Of a stretch of DNA of 64,000 nt, positions 9,301 to 17,749 are shown piece by piece. This stretch comes from Arenibacter sp. F20364 (GTDB lineage Bacteria; Bacteroidota; Bacteroidia; Flavobacteriales; Flavobacteriaceae). Below the pieces are notes generated by a model that saw nothing but the letters and a program-made list of their open reading frames with translations, searched no databases and was not told where the DNA came from. The position numbers and the translations under genes were made by a program. Numbering within the stretch: position 1 is the first letter of the stretch; every line of letters starts with the position of its first letter. The stretch lies in assembly GCF_023015905.1 (NCBI RefSeq), contig NZ_JALKBD010000007.1, forward strand, positions 157,737-221,736. Reading direction: 5' to 3'.

Positions 9301-9773
9301 GAGATCAAAGCGGCCAATGCAGGCTTAAACAAATCTTTATTGGACAAATATTCAGATAGAACAGGAACACTTACGTCTGTTCCACTATAGATCAGACGAT
9401 CCATTAAAAAGGTCTTTACTTCATTGTTTGATGCGGATTCCAAGGCATTTAGCAGGGCATTTTCAACTACACTGTTATGAATTGTGGATTGTTGCCCACC
9501 ACTGTAAATGGCCACACTTTGGATCGCGTATCTCGCTTGGGTGTCATCCCCACTACCAAGCGGTACAAGCTTATCGGTAATTTTTAGTATTCCTTCCTGA
9601 CCTAAATCAATGATCTCCTGCATTAACTGGTCGGAATGCCCAAGATCTTCTGTTGGCAACTGCATCAAAATATCGGCCACCTTGGTATCCAAGGTTCTAT
9701 TGTCCTGAGCGCTAATGACAAGTGTGCCCACAAATAGCATTAGCACACTAATGTTTCTATATAATCTATTCAT
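6372..9773 (-). CDS. Secreted HEAT-repeat protein with two DUF1080 (3-keto-glycoside hydrolase-type) domains
   Basis: A large exported protein of 1133 residues with a signal peptide ending near residue 22 (VISAQ). Residues of about 30-700 are repeated helical hairpins of the HEAT type. Two DUF1080 domains follow: one from about residue 724 (GFVSIFNGKDFTGWEG, then GGDSGIYLRGTPQVQIWD) and one from about 941 (GFKSLLNGKDLDHWVG, then GANNGLGIHAPLDGDAAYEG). DUF1080 domains have a jelly-roll, LamG-like fold, and several act on 3-keto-glycosides. The gene starts 22 bases after a Gfo/Idh/MocA oxidoreductase and is surely in its operon, which fits a pathway where one enzyme oxidises a sugar ring and the other cleaves the keto-glycoside. 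Which of the two domains is catalytic is not clear. Confidence 0.85.
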   Translation of the reverse strand: MNRLYRNISVLMLFVGTLVISAQDNRTLDTKVADILMQLPTEDLGHSDQLMQEIIDLGQEGILKITDKLVPLGSGDDTQARYAIQSVAIYSGGQQSTIHNSVVENALLNALESASNNEVKTFLMDRLIYSGTDVSVPVLSEYLSNKDLFKPALAALISIGTTDASLAILEATEVGDVNKQAAFIEALGALQFAPAEEVLKASVNSSSKSVQQRALMALAEIASPSSYEVLEKAVGNSNYQLDDTKSILAFIHYGNRLQKEGNKALSNTLAKALLKNCKMEGQLHYRSAGIHILSANEGGSFTKTLLKESKNDNKNYVGAVLDAAGTELTPDEVALWAKQYKKSSSEIKPLIIRMLSKSDETVVFDKVVLNAVAYKDVAVREAGIKSLSYQDKNKALPVLFNSLKSATYPQEYAAIEETLLRLCDAKDSQLLASELANANEAGKEVLINVLAARNATDQFNTLVAYIEAGSDKVASAVYGALPYISSEKDFPTLIDLLGKTDGQENISSAQTALVNIINEGNGKYSDAVYKAYNGAADKSKLLPVLASLSSKEALELVSQRLATGNGNEKMIALDALSNWKNNDALPYLFETVQGSAASEIRKNAFGNYLAKVRKSDYPADQKLLLVRKLMPEAKTLGEKKQVLSAARNIKTFLSLVFVSEYLNDQELLTTASNAAIAIALPTPGVQDGLSGAVVRDIVSRSVDNLTGPDSQYIKIDVKEFLDKMPSDKGFVSIFNGKDFTGWEGLVQNPIARSKMSSRKLAAEQAKANEQMMQDWYIENGVIGFKGEGYNNICTIKDYGDFEMLVDWKITNGGDSGIYLRGTPQVQIWDIARVDAGAQVGSGGLYNNQKHESKPLQVADNPIDEWNTFRIKMVGERVTVHLNGVLVTDNVVLENYWDRKQAIFAKEAIELQAHGEDLGFRNIYVREIGSGDEQLTEEEKKEGFKSLLNGKDLDHWVGNKTDYVMENNELLVRPKRGGHGNLFTAEEYSDFIFRFDFKLTPGANNGLGIHAPLDGDAAYEGKELQILDDTAEIYANLQPYQYHGSVYGIIAAKRGALNPVGEWNSQEVIVKGNHIKITLNGTVIVDGDWKEASKNGTADHKEHPGLERNTGHIGFLGHGAELAFRNIRIKDLSK

Positions 9774-9795
9774 TTTGTTAATTCTAAGTATTTGG

Positions 9796-11064
9796 TTAAT
9801 AAGCCCAAGAGGACCTCATTGGTTGATCTATTAATCTATTGGCCTCCTCATCATTGATAAATTCCTGTTTTACCGGATCAAACTCCAACGTACGTCCTAA
9901 TCTCAAGGCGATAATACCCATGTTTACAACGGTGGCCGAACGATGGCCATTCTCTTCATTAAGCGCAAATTTCTGTCTGGTTTTTACAGATTCGGAGAAT
10001 ACGGTAATCTGTTCTTCTGGATCTGGAAGACTGTTTATCAAGCCCTCTATGTTTGGAATGGTAGATTTAAATCCGTTGTATATTTTCCCATCGGGCCCTT
10101 CAATATAAGCAGCATCCTTATCACTATTTTCACCATCCAAAATAATTTGGCAACCATCGGCATAGGTATAAATAATTCTTCTCCAAGTACCAATAGCATC
10201 GTAGTGCTGCTCTGGGGCGTCCACTTCCACTTTAACAGGACTGGTGTTATCCTTACCTAAAAAATATTGTACTGGGTCAATATAATGCTGGCCCATATCC
10301 CCCAGTCCTCCACCATCGTAATCCCAATATCCCCTGAAGGTTCCATGAACCCTATGCGGATGATATGGCTTCTCCGGTGCCGGTCCCAGCCACATATTAT
10401 AGTCCAACTCTGCTGGTACGGGTTGTGGCGTTAGATTTTCCTTGCCTACCCAATAAAATTTCCAGTTAAATCCCGTAACCCCGCTAATGGTAACTTTTAA
10501 TGGCCACCCTAGGGCACCACTATCAACCACTTTCTTTAATTTCTTTACGGGAGTACCCATTCCGTAAAAATTATCCTTAAAACGGAACCAAGTATTTAAA
10601 CGGAACATCTTCCCATGCAGCTGCATTGCCTCCACTACCTTTTTACCTTCACCTATAGTCCTGGTCATTGGTTTTTCACACCATACATCCTTACCTGCTT
10701 CAGCCGCCATAATGGACATAAGACCATGCCAGTGCGGAGGAGTTGCAATATGAACGATATCAACATCCGGCCTCTGTAAAACTTCCCTAAAATCCCTATA
10801 CCCCTTTACGCTGCTTCCAACTTTCTGAAGGGTACTGGACAAATGATTGGCATCCGCATCACAAATGGCCAACAATCGTGTTCCTTCATAATCCAAATGT
10901 CCCTGACCCATGCCCCCTACACCAATTACTGCTTTTGTTAATTGATCGCTGGGCGGTATAAAGTTGGTTCCACCCATTACATGTCTCGGAATAATGCTGA
11001 TACCTGCAGCTGCCACAAGGGACCTTTTTACAAAATCCCTACGGCTGGTTGATTTTTTCTCCAT
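9796..11064 (-). CDS. Tat-exported Gfo/Idh/MocA-family oxidoreductase
   Basis: A 422-residue NAD(P)-dependent oxidoreductase. The N-terminus STSRRDFVKRSLVAAAGISI is a twin-arginine signal, so the protein should be exported folded with its cofactor. A Rossmann motif (VIGVGGMGQGHLDYEG) lies near residue 47, and the family signature EKPMTRTIGEGKKVVEAMQ lies at about 133-151. The C-terminal half has the family alpha/beta domain, with GGGLGDMGQHYIDPVQYFLG near 250. Members oxidise or reduce sugars and inositols. Being upstream of the DUF1080 gene with a 22-base gap suggests it forms the 3-keto-sugar that the DUF1080 protein cleaves. The substrate is unknown. Confidence 0.88.
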   Translation of the reverse strand: MEKKSTSRRDFVKRSLVAAAGISIIPRHVMGGTNFIPPSDQLTKAVIGVGGMGQGHLDYEGTRLLAICDADANHLSSTLQKVGSSVKGYRDFREVLQRPDVDIVHIATPPHWHGLMSIMAAEAGKDVWCEKPMTRTIGEGKKVVEAMQLHGKMFRLNTWFRFKDNFYGMGTPVKKLKKVVDSGALGWPLKVTISGVTGFNWKFYWVGKENLTPQPVPAELDYNMWLGPAPEKPYHPHRVHGTFRGYWDYDGGGLGDMGQHYIDPVQYFLGKDNTSPVKVEVDAPEQHYDAIGTWRRIIYTYADGCQIILDGENSDKDAAYIEGPDGKIYNGFKSTIPNIEGLINSLPDPEEQITVFSESVKTRQKFALNEENGHRSATVVNMGIIALRLGRTLEFDPVKQEFINDEEANRLIDQPMRSSWAY

Positions 11065-11208
11065 CTATACTTATTATATTAATTATTTGAAGTTTTGATA
11101 TTTATTCCAACAAAGAAACACAAGGATGCGTAAAAAAAGGGGTAACGTTTGGGGTAATGGATTTGAAAAATAAAGAAATATGGACCTAATCCTATGCAAT
11201 TCGGAGTA

Positions 11209-13530
11209 TTATAAGGTGTGTCCCACAACCATGTCCTCAAATTTCATAGCATAGGTCTCACCGTATATCTTTTCATAAAGCTTGGCAAAATTGTCGTAAA
11301 CCGTATGCGCCAAGCTCAATTTTCCTTGTCTGATGAGAATTTGTAATTTTATTTGAAGTGCATTCTCGTTTAAATCGTCATAGATATACATCACGGACGC
11401 AAGATCGTACATTAAGGAACTGTGCTTTTCCATGTCCAGAACTTTGGAGACATCATAACAAAACTCTATGATTCTATTACTCATTGTCTCTACAATGGGA
11501 TCTAACCAGGAGTCACTCATATTAACAAAAAATCGATCTTCTTTTAATATAGACAACAACCTGGGCAATTGTTCTTCCAAATAGGCCACCGTTACCCCGC
11601 TTCTACCCAGATCACTTAAATAAATTAAAACGTCCTGATAATCACAAAAACAATCCTTCCCAATTTCCAGTAACCAGTTTTTATCACGAAATGCCAAATT
11701 CATTTCCTTGGCAGCCGACAAAATGGTCCTCAGGTTCTGTATATTGGTCCCTCTGGTGTTCTTGGCGTTCTTTGGACTCATCCCGGGCCAAAGTGCTTCT
11801 GTAAGTTTTTTTGTGCTTATTCCATCCTTGTCTGACAGACTGTTTAACAAGACAATAACAAATAACTGTTTTAACTTGGGGGACAATTTTTTGGCAATAT
11901 CGACACCTTCAGAGTTTATTATCCGAAGTGGTCCAAAACAAAGTATTTTTTCAGAGTAAGTATCGGCACCTGTCAACGCCGTATTGACCAATTCATTTTC
12001 AAGGTCAGGAGACACAGACTTCTCCTTGGATTTGACCTCTCTTTTTTTCCAAAACTTAAGACCGAGAAAAATAAGAAAAATAGCGGCAATCGCTATTCCC
12101 AGTTTACTATAAAAAGATAATCCTTCAGGATTATACACGTCTATTTTATGGTATTCCTTGGCAATTTCAAAAGCGTTTAGTTCACGTTTCCAAATTTTAA
12201 TATTGGCTAGGTATCCCATAAAAAACTCTTGCCATAAATTACTTCCTATTACGATATTATAGTCGGACGTATCATAATCCTCAATGAGTTTTATCTTATC
12301 CGTCTGTACGCCATTTATAAAAAATAAAAGTTCATTGTTCAATTTGGAATGCACCAAAGCAACATGGGTCCATTCGTTTAAGGGCACTGGGGACGTCTGC
12401 GATATATAATCCTTAATATCGGCCATGGTAAAGGTTAAAAGACCTTCGTGCAACTTAAGAACAAAATTATCCCCTTTCCCTAGTATACTGTTGTTACTCT
12501 TTAGGACGGTTGGCCTAACCCAGGCCGATATGGTAAAACTCCCCTCCAAGGCCGACCTACTGTCCAAACCAGCATCTACATAAGCTCCTTCATCAAAATA
12601 ACCCACCTTTCCATGAATTTCATCATCTAGTATCTTTATGTTATTTACGATAAGTTCTTTATTGTTTTTCCTAATAGTGTTTTTAATCGTTGCACCAAAA
12701 GTAAAATGGTCTGTTAGACCGTATTCAAAATCCAAGGGAAAACCGATAAACTCCTTAAGATTATCACGATTTTCCGGAGTGGTATAAATAATATCCGGAG
12801 AAAAATAATACCCGGCTTTATGCGGTATAAAAACCGGCAGGCTCTCATCTAGGTAAATTGGAAGACTAAAATGCCCGTTGACAACAAGGTTGCTTTGGTT
12901 TTTGAAGCTTACTCCAAACAATATTCCTTCTTTGGACCTTACCGTTCCAAATACCTTGTTCTTCTTATTCAGGCCAAAGACAATACTATCTGCTACAGGA
13001 AAAAACTCAGGGTCAATTTGAATAAAATTGGGCATCTTTCCAGATTGCCTCCAAATATCCGTAAAAACACTATCATTTAAATATTCCTGATCCCACACTC
13101 TAACCGCCCCCAATTCCTTCTTGGTACCAAATTTCGAAGAAACTTGCCCATTAGGCAAGGTATCCAATTGAATGGCTTCTACATTTTGCATTGGTATCTG
13201 TGGAACCCATGCCTGAGGAAAGAAGTCCTTTGCAAAAACATTATCGCTTACCAATATGAGCGAATCATTTTTTCCAATTAATTGTTTTAAAAGAGGATCG
13301 TAATTTTCCCGATACTTTGAAATATAAAGAGCTATAGAAGTTTTACCATTAAGAAGAACAGGTAAATTATCAGTGGTAATCCGATCAATATCTATTAAAA
13401 CGTGGGAATTTAGGCGTATAGTCCATTTATCCTCTTCTGGAAGAAGTTGATACTCCTGTGCTGTTCCCACTTCCCACAAAAGAAGTAAAAACAACAAGTA
13501 AAATTTAGAAAGTGGACTTCTTCTTTGCAA
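11209..13530 (-). CDS. Membrane-spanning regulator: LamG sensor, one TM helix, SARP-like winged-helix domain
   Basis: A 773-residue protein. A signal peptide (about 1-24) and a region of unknown fold are followed by a LamG/concanavalin-like domain at about 305-460 (FTISAWVRP, WTHVALVHS, FFINGVQTDKI, YLANIKIWKREL). One transmembrane helix lies at about 473-492. The cytoplasmic part at about 535-640 (LCFGPLRIINSEGVDI, LSPKLKQLFVIVLLNSL, LTEALWPGMSPKNAKNTRGT) looks like the OmpR/SARP winged-helix DNA-binding domain, followed by a helical, BTAD-like end. The layout is that of a ToxR/CadC-type one-component regulator with a carbohydrate-type sensor. It lies 144 bases upstream of, and in the same direction as, the Gfo/Idh-DUF1080 operon, which makes that operon a candidate target. 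Confidence 0.75.
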   Translation of the reverse strand: MQRRSPLSKFYLLFLLLLWEVGTAQEYQLLPEEDKWTIRLNSHVLIDIDRITTDNLPVLLNGKTSIALYISKYRENYDPLLKQLIGKNDSLILVSDNVFAKDFFPQAWVPQIPMQNVEAIQLDTLPNGQVSSKFGTKKELGAVRVWDQEYLNDSVFTDIWRQSGKMPNFIQIDPEFFPVADSIVFGLNKKNKVFGTVRSKEGILFGVSFKNQSNLVVNGHFSLPIYLDESLPVFIPHKAGYYFSPDIIYTTPENRDNLKEFIGFPLDFEYGLTDHFTFGATIKNTIRKNNKELIVNNIKILDDEIHGKVGYFDEGAYVDAGLDSRSALEGSFTISAWVRPTVLKSNNSILGKGDNFVLKLHEGLLTFTMADIKDYISQTSPVPLNEWTHVALVHSKLNNELLFFINGVQTDKIKLIEDYDTSDYNIVIGSNLWQEFFMGYLANIKIWKRELNAFEIAKEYHKIDVYNPEGLSFYSKLGIAIAAIFLIFLGLKFWKKREVKSKEKSVSPDLENELVNTALTGADTYSEKILCFGPLRIINSEGVDIAKKLSPKLKQLFVIVLLNSLSDKDGISTKKLTEALWPGMSPKNAKNTRGTNIQNLRTILSAAKEMNLAFRDKNWLLEIGKDCFCDYQDVLIYLSDLGRSGVTVAYLEEQLPRLLSILKEDRFFVNMSDSWLDPIVETMSNRIIEFCYDVSKVLDMEKHSSLMYDLASVMYIYDDLNENALQIKLQILIRQGKLSLAHTVYDNFAKLYEKIYGETYAMKFEDMVVGHTL

Positions 13531-13691
13531 TATTTACGTAATAATCCCGCGCAGGGCATTTCTATCAACTACGCAATTTACTAAGAATAAATAAAATTTC
13601 GCCTCAGGAAATTATCCTAAGTATATCCATACCGAACAATTCAATTTCGAGGCCTAGAAGTACCCTCTCCTTTACGAAAGCTGCGAACGGC

Positions 13692-15476
13692 TTACATCCT
13701 TTCGGGCACCTGAATCCCCAAAAGATTAAAAGCAGATTTGATGACCTCACCAACTTTCTTGGCCAATTGAATCCTAAATATTTTTTTACTCCTATCCTGC
13801 TCCCCTAATATGGATACATTTTGATAAAAAGAATTGAACTCTTTAACCAAATCATAAGTGTAATTGGCAATGAGAGCCGGACTATAGTTATCGGCTGCCA
13901 ATTGGATAGTTTCGGGAAACAACTGCAATTGTTTTAACAACTCTTTCTCCTTTTCATGCAAATCAATCAAGGTTTGGGAGCTGTTCAAGTTTTGTTCCAA
14001 TTCTTCCGCCTTTCTTAGAATAGATTGAATCCGAGCATAGGTATATTGAATAAAAGGCCCCGTATTTCCCTGAAAATCCACAGACTCCTCCGGATTGAAC
14101 AAGATCCTCTTCTTTGGATCCACCTTAAGTATATAGTACTTTAACGCCCCGAGCCCAATAATTTTATAAAGTTCTTTTTTCTCCTCCAAGGAGTAATCTT
14201 CCAACTTGCCCAATTCCTCAGAAATATCAGCTGCAGTTTGGGTCATATCGTCCATTAACTCATCGGCATCTACTACGGTACCTTCCCTGCTCTTCATTTT
14301 TCCACTTGGCAAGTCTACCATACCATAACTTAGGTGGTACAGCTTTTCCGCCCAAGAAAATCCTAATTTCTGTAGAATAAGAAACAATACTTTAAAGTGG
14401 TAATCCTGCTCATTGCCCACAGTATAGACCATACCGCCAACATCAGGGTTATCCTTTACCCTTTGTATGGCCGTTCCTATATCCTGGGTCATATACACTG
14501 CCGTACCATCTGAACGGAGTACAATTTTTTCATCCAGACCCTCGTCCGTTAAATCTATCCAAACACTGCCATCTTCCTTTTTATAAAAGACCCCCCTTTG
14601 CAACCCATCCTCCACAAAATCCTTGCCCAACAAATAGGTATTGCTCTCGTAATACAGTTGATCAAAATCAACTCCCATGTTTTTGTAGGTTACGTCAAAA
14701 CCATCATATACCCACTGGTTCATTTTTTTCCACAACCCTACCACCTCTTCATCGCCGGCCTCCCATTTCCTGAGCATTTCCTGTGCTTCCAACAGGATGG
14801 GCGCCTCCTTTTGTGCTACTTTTTCATCTATTCCATTGGAAATCATGGCAGCAATTTCCGCCTTATAGGCCTTGTCAAAAGCCACGTAATAGTTTCCCAC
14901 CAATTTATCCCCTTTAAGCCCTGAACTCTCTGGTGTTTCCCCATTGCCAAAACGCTTCCAAGCCAACATACTTTTACAAATATGTATACCCCTGTCATTA
15001 ATGATCTGCGTCTTATACACCTTCTTCCCGGAAGCCTTGAGGATTTCTGCCACGGAATATCCCAACAAATTGTTTCGGACATGTCCCAAATGCAGAGGCT
15101 TATTAGTATTGGGCGAAGAATATTCCACCATTATCGCCTCCTTTTCCCCTTGGGCTACCAATCCAAAATCTTGTCGATTCCTTATACCGTCAAAAAAATC
15201 AAGGTAATATTTATTACTTATAGTGATATTTAAAAATCCTTTGACCACATTAAAATCGGTCACCTCTTCCACTTCATCTCTTAAAAATTGCCCTATTTGT
15301 TCCCCTATTTGAACAGGATTTCCTTTTACAAATCGCAACATGGGAAAAATAACCGCAGTTATATCGCCCGCAAAATCTTTTCGTGTGGGTTGAAATTCTA
15401 CCGTTGGCAAATCAACTTTATAAATAGAGGCAACGGCTTCTTTTACCTTTAGGGTAAGGACTTCTTGAATGTTCAT
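13692..15476 (-). CDS. argS: Arginyl-tRNA synthetase
   Basis: A 594-residue class I aminoacyl-tRNA synthetase that charges tRNA-Arg. It has an N-terminal ArgS-specific domain (about 1-90), the HIGH-type motif in SSPNTNKPLHLGHVRNNLLG near residue 125, the second active-site signature in the form KMKSREGTVV near residue 395, and a C-terminal DALR anticodon-binding domain (about 455-594, ending QVPERM). Length and motif order are normal. No clear terminator is seen in the 160 bases that follow. Confidence 0.97.
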   Translation of the reverse strand: MNIQEVLTLKVKEAVASIYKVDLPTVEFQPTRKDFAGDITAVIFPMLRFVKGNPVQIGEQIGQFLRDEVEEVTDFNVVKGFLNITISNKYYLDFFDGIRNRQDFGLVAQGEKEAIMVEYSSPNTNKPLHLGHVRNNLLGYSVAEILKASGKKVYKTQIINDRGIHICKSMLAWKRFGNGETPESSGLKGDKLVGNYYVAFDKAYKAEIAAMISNGIDEKVAQKEAPILLEAQEMLRKWEAGDEEVVGLWKKMNQWVYDGFDVTYKNMGVDFDQLYYESNTYLLGKDFVEDGLQRGVFYKKEDGSVWIDLTDEGLDEKIVLRSDGTAVYMTQDIGTAIQRVKDNPDVGGMVYTVGNEQDYHFKVLFLILQKLGFSWAEKLYHLSYGMVDLPSGKMKSREGTVVDADELMDDMTQTAADISEELGKLEDYSLEEKKELYKIIGLGALKYYILKVDPKKRILFNPEESVDFQGNTGPFIQYTYARIQSILRKAEELEQNLNSSQTLIDLHEKEKELLKQLQLFPETIQLAADNYSPALIANYTYDLVKEFNSFYQNVSILGEQDRSKKIFRIQLAKKVGEVIKSAFNLLGIQVPERM

Positions 15477-15632
15477 GAATTTCGGCGTTTACGGCTGCAA
15501 AATTAAGCATTTTTTATTCTTTACCCTTTAAGTTCACGAGAAGTAGACCACAAAGAGTCAAGTTTTTTTTAACTTTATATTCCTTGATGGGTACAAGTAC
15601 AATAATTAACTTGATTTATTACTAACTAATTT

Positions 15633-16058
15633 ATGCTTTTAAACGTTTCCTATAATAACAAAGAGATCACTAGAAAAATTGATGAAGAAGTAGGAAAACC
15701 TTTTACTTTAAAGGAACGCTTTGCCTTGGATGGAATTGGATCTCCAAAATTGTTCATTGTGGACAGTAGCCCTGAAATTAACAACCTTTTGTTATTGGAC
15801 AACAACACCGATACTTGCAACATAGAATTGCGCCCAAAAGGAATCATAATCCGTTTTAGATCCCTATTGGAAACTTTTGGACTTGTCATTCCCTATTACA
15901 AGTTTACCCTTTACAAGACCGATCTAGGCATCTACACTATTTACAGGGACCAATACTTTATCAAGGTAAGATCCGATACCAAGGCCGTACAGAAATTTTT
16001 CACAAAATTATTGGGGCACAGGGCAGACAATGCCCCGACCAACATTGAGGATATTTAA
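15633..16058 (+). CDS. Conserved hypothetical protein
   Basis: A 141-residue soluble protein with no signal peptide or membrane segment. It is rich in beta-strand-like stretches, for example CNIELRPKGIIIRFRSLLETFGLVIPYYKFTLYK at mid-length (shown here only as the region of residues 67-100). I do not recognise a family. It is transcribed away from argS, with a 156-base gap; its last codons overlap the predicted promoter of the BCCT transporter. Normal codon use and a clean ATG after an AT-rich leader suggest a real gene. Confidence 0.7.
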   Translation: MLLNVSYNNKEITRKIDEEVGKPFTLKERFALDGIGSPKLFIVDSSPEINNLLLLDNNTDTCNIELRPKGIIIRFRSLLETFGLVIPYYKFTLYKTDLGIYTIYRDQYFIKVRSDTKAVQKFFTKLLGHRADNAPTNIEDI

Positions 16059-16075
16059 TACTTTATTTATGTTTG
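16045..16075 (+). promoter_or_regulatory. Putative housekeeping promoter of the BCCT transporter
   Basis: TTG at 16045-16047, 20 bases, then TATGTTTG at 16068-16075. This matches the Bacteroidota consensus TTG-N19-TAnnTTTG with a perfect -7 box and one extra spacer base. It lies across the stop codon of the preceding gene and would start a leader of 140-200 nt. Confidence 0.5.
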
Positions 16076-16082
16076 ACTATTA

Positions 16083-16095
16083 CTCGATAATCGAG
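16083..16095. promoter_or_regulatory. Perfect palindrome at the predicted transcription start of the BCCT gene
   Basis: CTCGATAATCGAG, two 6-base arms around one base. It lies 8-20 bases after the -7 box, where a repressor would block initiation. It could also form the 5' hairpin of the messenger. No regulator is known for it. Confidence 0.35.
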
Positions 16096-16284
16096 ATTAA
16101 AACCTGCTTGCCAGACTTTAGATATGATGTATAAATATTAGTTATAGAATGGCCACAATAACTGCCCTACCCAATATTTAGCTTTTTATTACCTTGTCCC
16201 AAAATCCATATTATCAAAATAATTAATTCCTACCGTAAAAACCCACTACTAACGATTTCCATAGGAATTCTGTCAATATCTACT

Positions 16285-17709
16285 TTGGTTGTATTCGTAG
16301 CTACGCAAGCTACATATAACACCATTGAACTGGCCTCTCTTTGGGTCAGGAATTATTTTGGCCATTTCTATTTATATCTTGGTCTGGGGTGCGTTCTACT
16401 TTTATTGGGCATTGCAGCATCACCATTGGGAAAAATTAAATTAGGCAAGAAAAACCAAAAACCGGAATATACCGTCTGGGCCTGGACTGCCATGTTATAT
16501 AGTGCCGGAATGGGATCGGGAATCTTGTTAAGGGCTGTGCAAGAACCTGTTTATATGAGGCAAAATCCCCCTTATCCTTCGGGTTTGCCCCCAGAAATCC
16601 TTTCCTTGGAATTTACCTTTTATCAATGGGGCTTTACCGCTTGGGCCTTTTATGGCTTATTTGCTATGATTATTGGTTACTATCTTTTTGTAAGAAAGAA
16701 AAAAGTGCTTATCAGTTCAACCATAGAAAACAAAATTACAAACAAAACAGCAAGGACAAGTGTCGACATAATGACCGTTATGACCACAGTCTTTGGCTTG
16801 GTTGCGGCCATTGGACTGGGAACAACCCAGATTATGGGAGGAATAAATCACATTTCCTCCTCCAATTTTGGCTTGTCCGCTACACTTTTTCTCACCACCA
16901 TTATTTCGACCTTGGCACTCTTCTCTGCGTGGAAAGGTGTCAATAAAGGAATACAAGTATTGTCCAAAGTAAATATCCTTATCACTTTGGCAGTGCTAAC
17001 TTTTACTTTTGCCCAAAGCGACATACCGTCCGTCTTGAGAAATTTTTTCAGTGCTACCCTCCACTATATAACAGACTTTATCCCATTGAGCTTGGCATAT
17101 GGAAGTTTCGATCCCGGTATTGACTTCCTTACGGAATGGACCTTCTACTATTGGGCTTTTTGGTTGGCATGGGCACCCTTTACAGGAATATTTATTGCCA
17201 GAATATCCAAAGGGCGTAGTCTAAGGCAGCTGCTACTGGGGGTATTGATCATTCCAAGTATGGGTACTTTTTTTTGGTTTTCGGTATTCGGCACATCGGC
17301 CTTTAAGCTTATTGAAGGTTGGGGTAAATACAACAGGGAATTTGACGGGGTGTTTTCCTCTATCTTTGTGTTTTTCGGCAATTATCCCTATGCCACCTTT
17401 TTAAATATTACCACGGTTATATTATTGATCGGCTTTTTGGTAACCTCCGTGGATTCGGCTGTTTTTGTATTGAGCATGTTTTCGGATAAGGGCAAAAAAG
17501 ACCCTAGCAAGAAACATCGGCTAATTTGGTCTGTTTTTATTTTTTTGGCCGCAATTGCATTAATTCTATTGGGCCATGCAAAACCTGAGGTAAATGTTTT
17601 GATTGCTGCTCAAAAATTATTGATCATCACATCTTTACCCTTTGCTTTTTTTATGGTTTTCATGGCGTATTTATTCCTAAAGGAACTTATGGGGCACCAA
17701 AAACACTAA
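16285..17709 (+). CDS. BCCT-family transporter (betaine/carnitine/choline type)
   Basis: A sodium- or proton-coupled carrier of the BCCT family with about 12 membrane helices, 474 residues from the first canonical start (TTG). Family marks are AGMGSGILLRAVQEP (about residues 75-90) and the TM8 signature FYYWAFWLAWAPFTGIFIAR (about 287-307). Two points are odd. The open frame continues upstream to 16162, and its codons for RKNPLLTISIGILSISTL complete the missing first membrane helix. That stretch has no ATG, GTG or TTG, so translation probably begins at a non-standard codon such as ATT 16222, or at this TTG with a shortened TM1. In addition, one Trp of the substrate box is replaced by Phe (WAFW for the usual WAWW). 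Substrate uncertain; an osmolyte is likely. Confidence 0.85.
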   Translation: MVVFVATQATYNTIELASLWVRNYFGHFYLYLGLGCVLLLLGIAASPLGKIKLGKKNQKPEYTVWAWTAMLYSAGMGSGILLRAVQEPVYMRQNPPYPSGLPPEILSLEFTFYQWGFTAWAFYGLFAMIIGYYLFVRKKKVLISSTIENKITNKTARTSVDIMTVMTTVFGLVAAIGLGTTQIMGGINHISSSNFGLSATLFLTTIISTLALFSAWKGVNKGIQVLSKVNILITLAVLTFTFAQSDIPSVLRNFFSATLHYITDFIPLSLAYGSFDPGIDFLTEWTFYYWAFWLAWAPFTGIFIARISKGRSLRQLLLGVLIIPSMGTFFWFSVFGTSAFKLIEGWGKYNREFDGVFSSIFVFFGNYPYATFLNITTVILLIGFLVTSVDSAVFVLSMFSDKGKKDPSKKHRLIWSVFIFLAAIALILLGHAKPEVNVLIAAQKLLIITSLPFAFFMVFMAYLFLKELMGHQKH

Positions 17710-17749
17710 CCCCTTAGCAAAAAATAAGCCCCTTAAAAAGTGTTAGAAT

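Noticed and set aside
14598..14924. Open frames of about 100 codons antisense to argS
   Set aside because: They lie fully inside a conserved gene on the other strand, have no family motif and follow from its codon use.
15498..15530. argS promoter
   Set aside because: TAATTTTG fits the -7 box on the minus strand, but the -33 TTG is missing at the right distance.
16149..16181. ATG at 16149 as start of the BCCT transporter
   Set aside because: It is in a different frame and stops after ten codons; it would need a frameshift that cannot be judged from one sequence.
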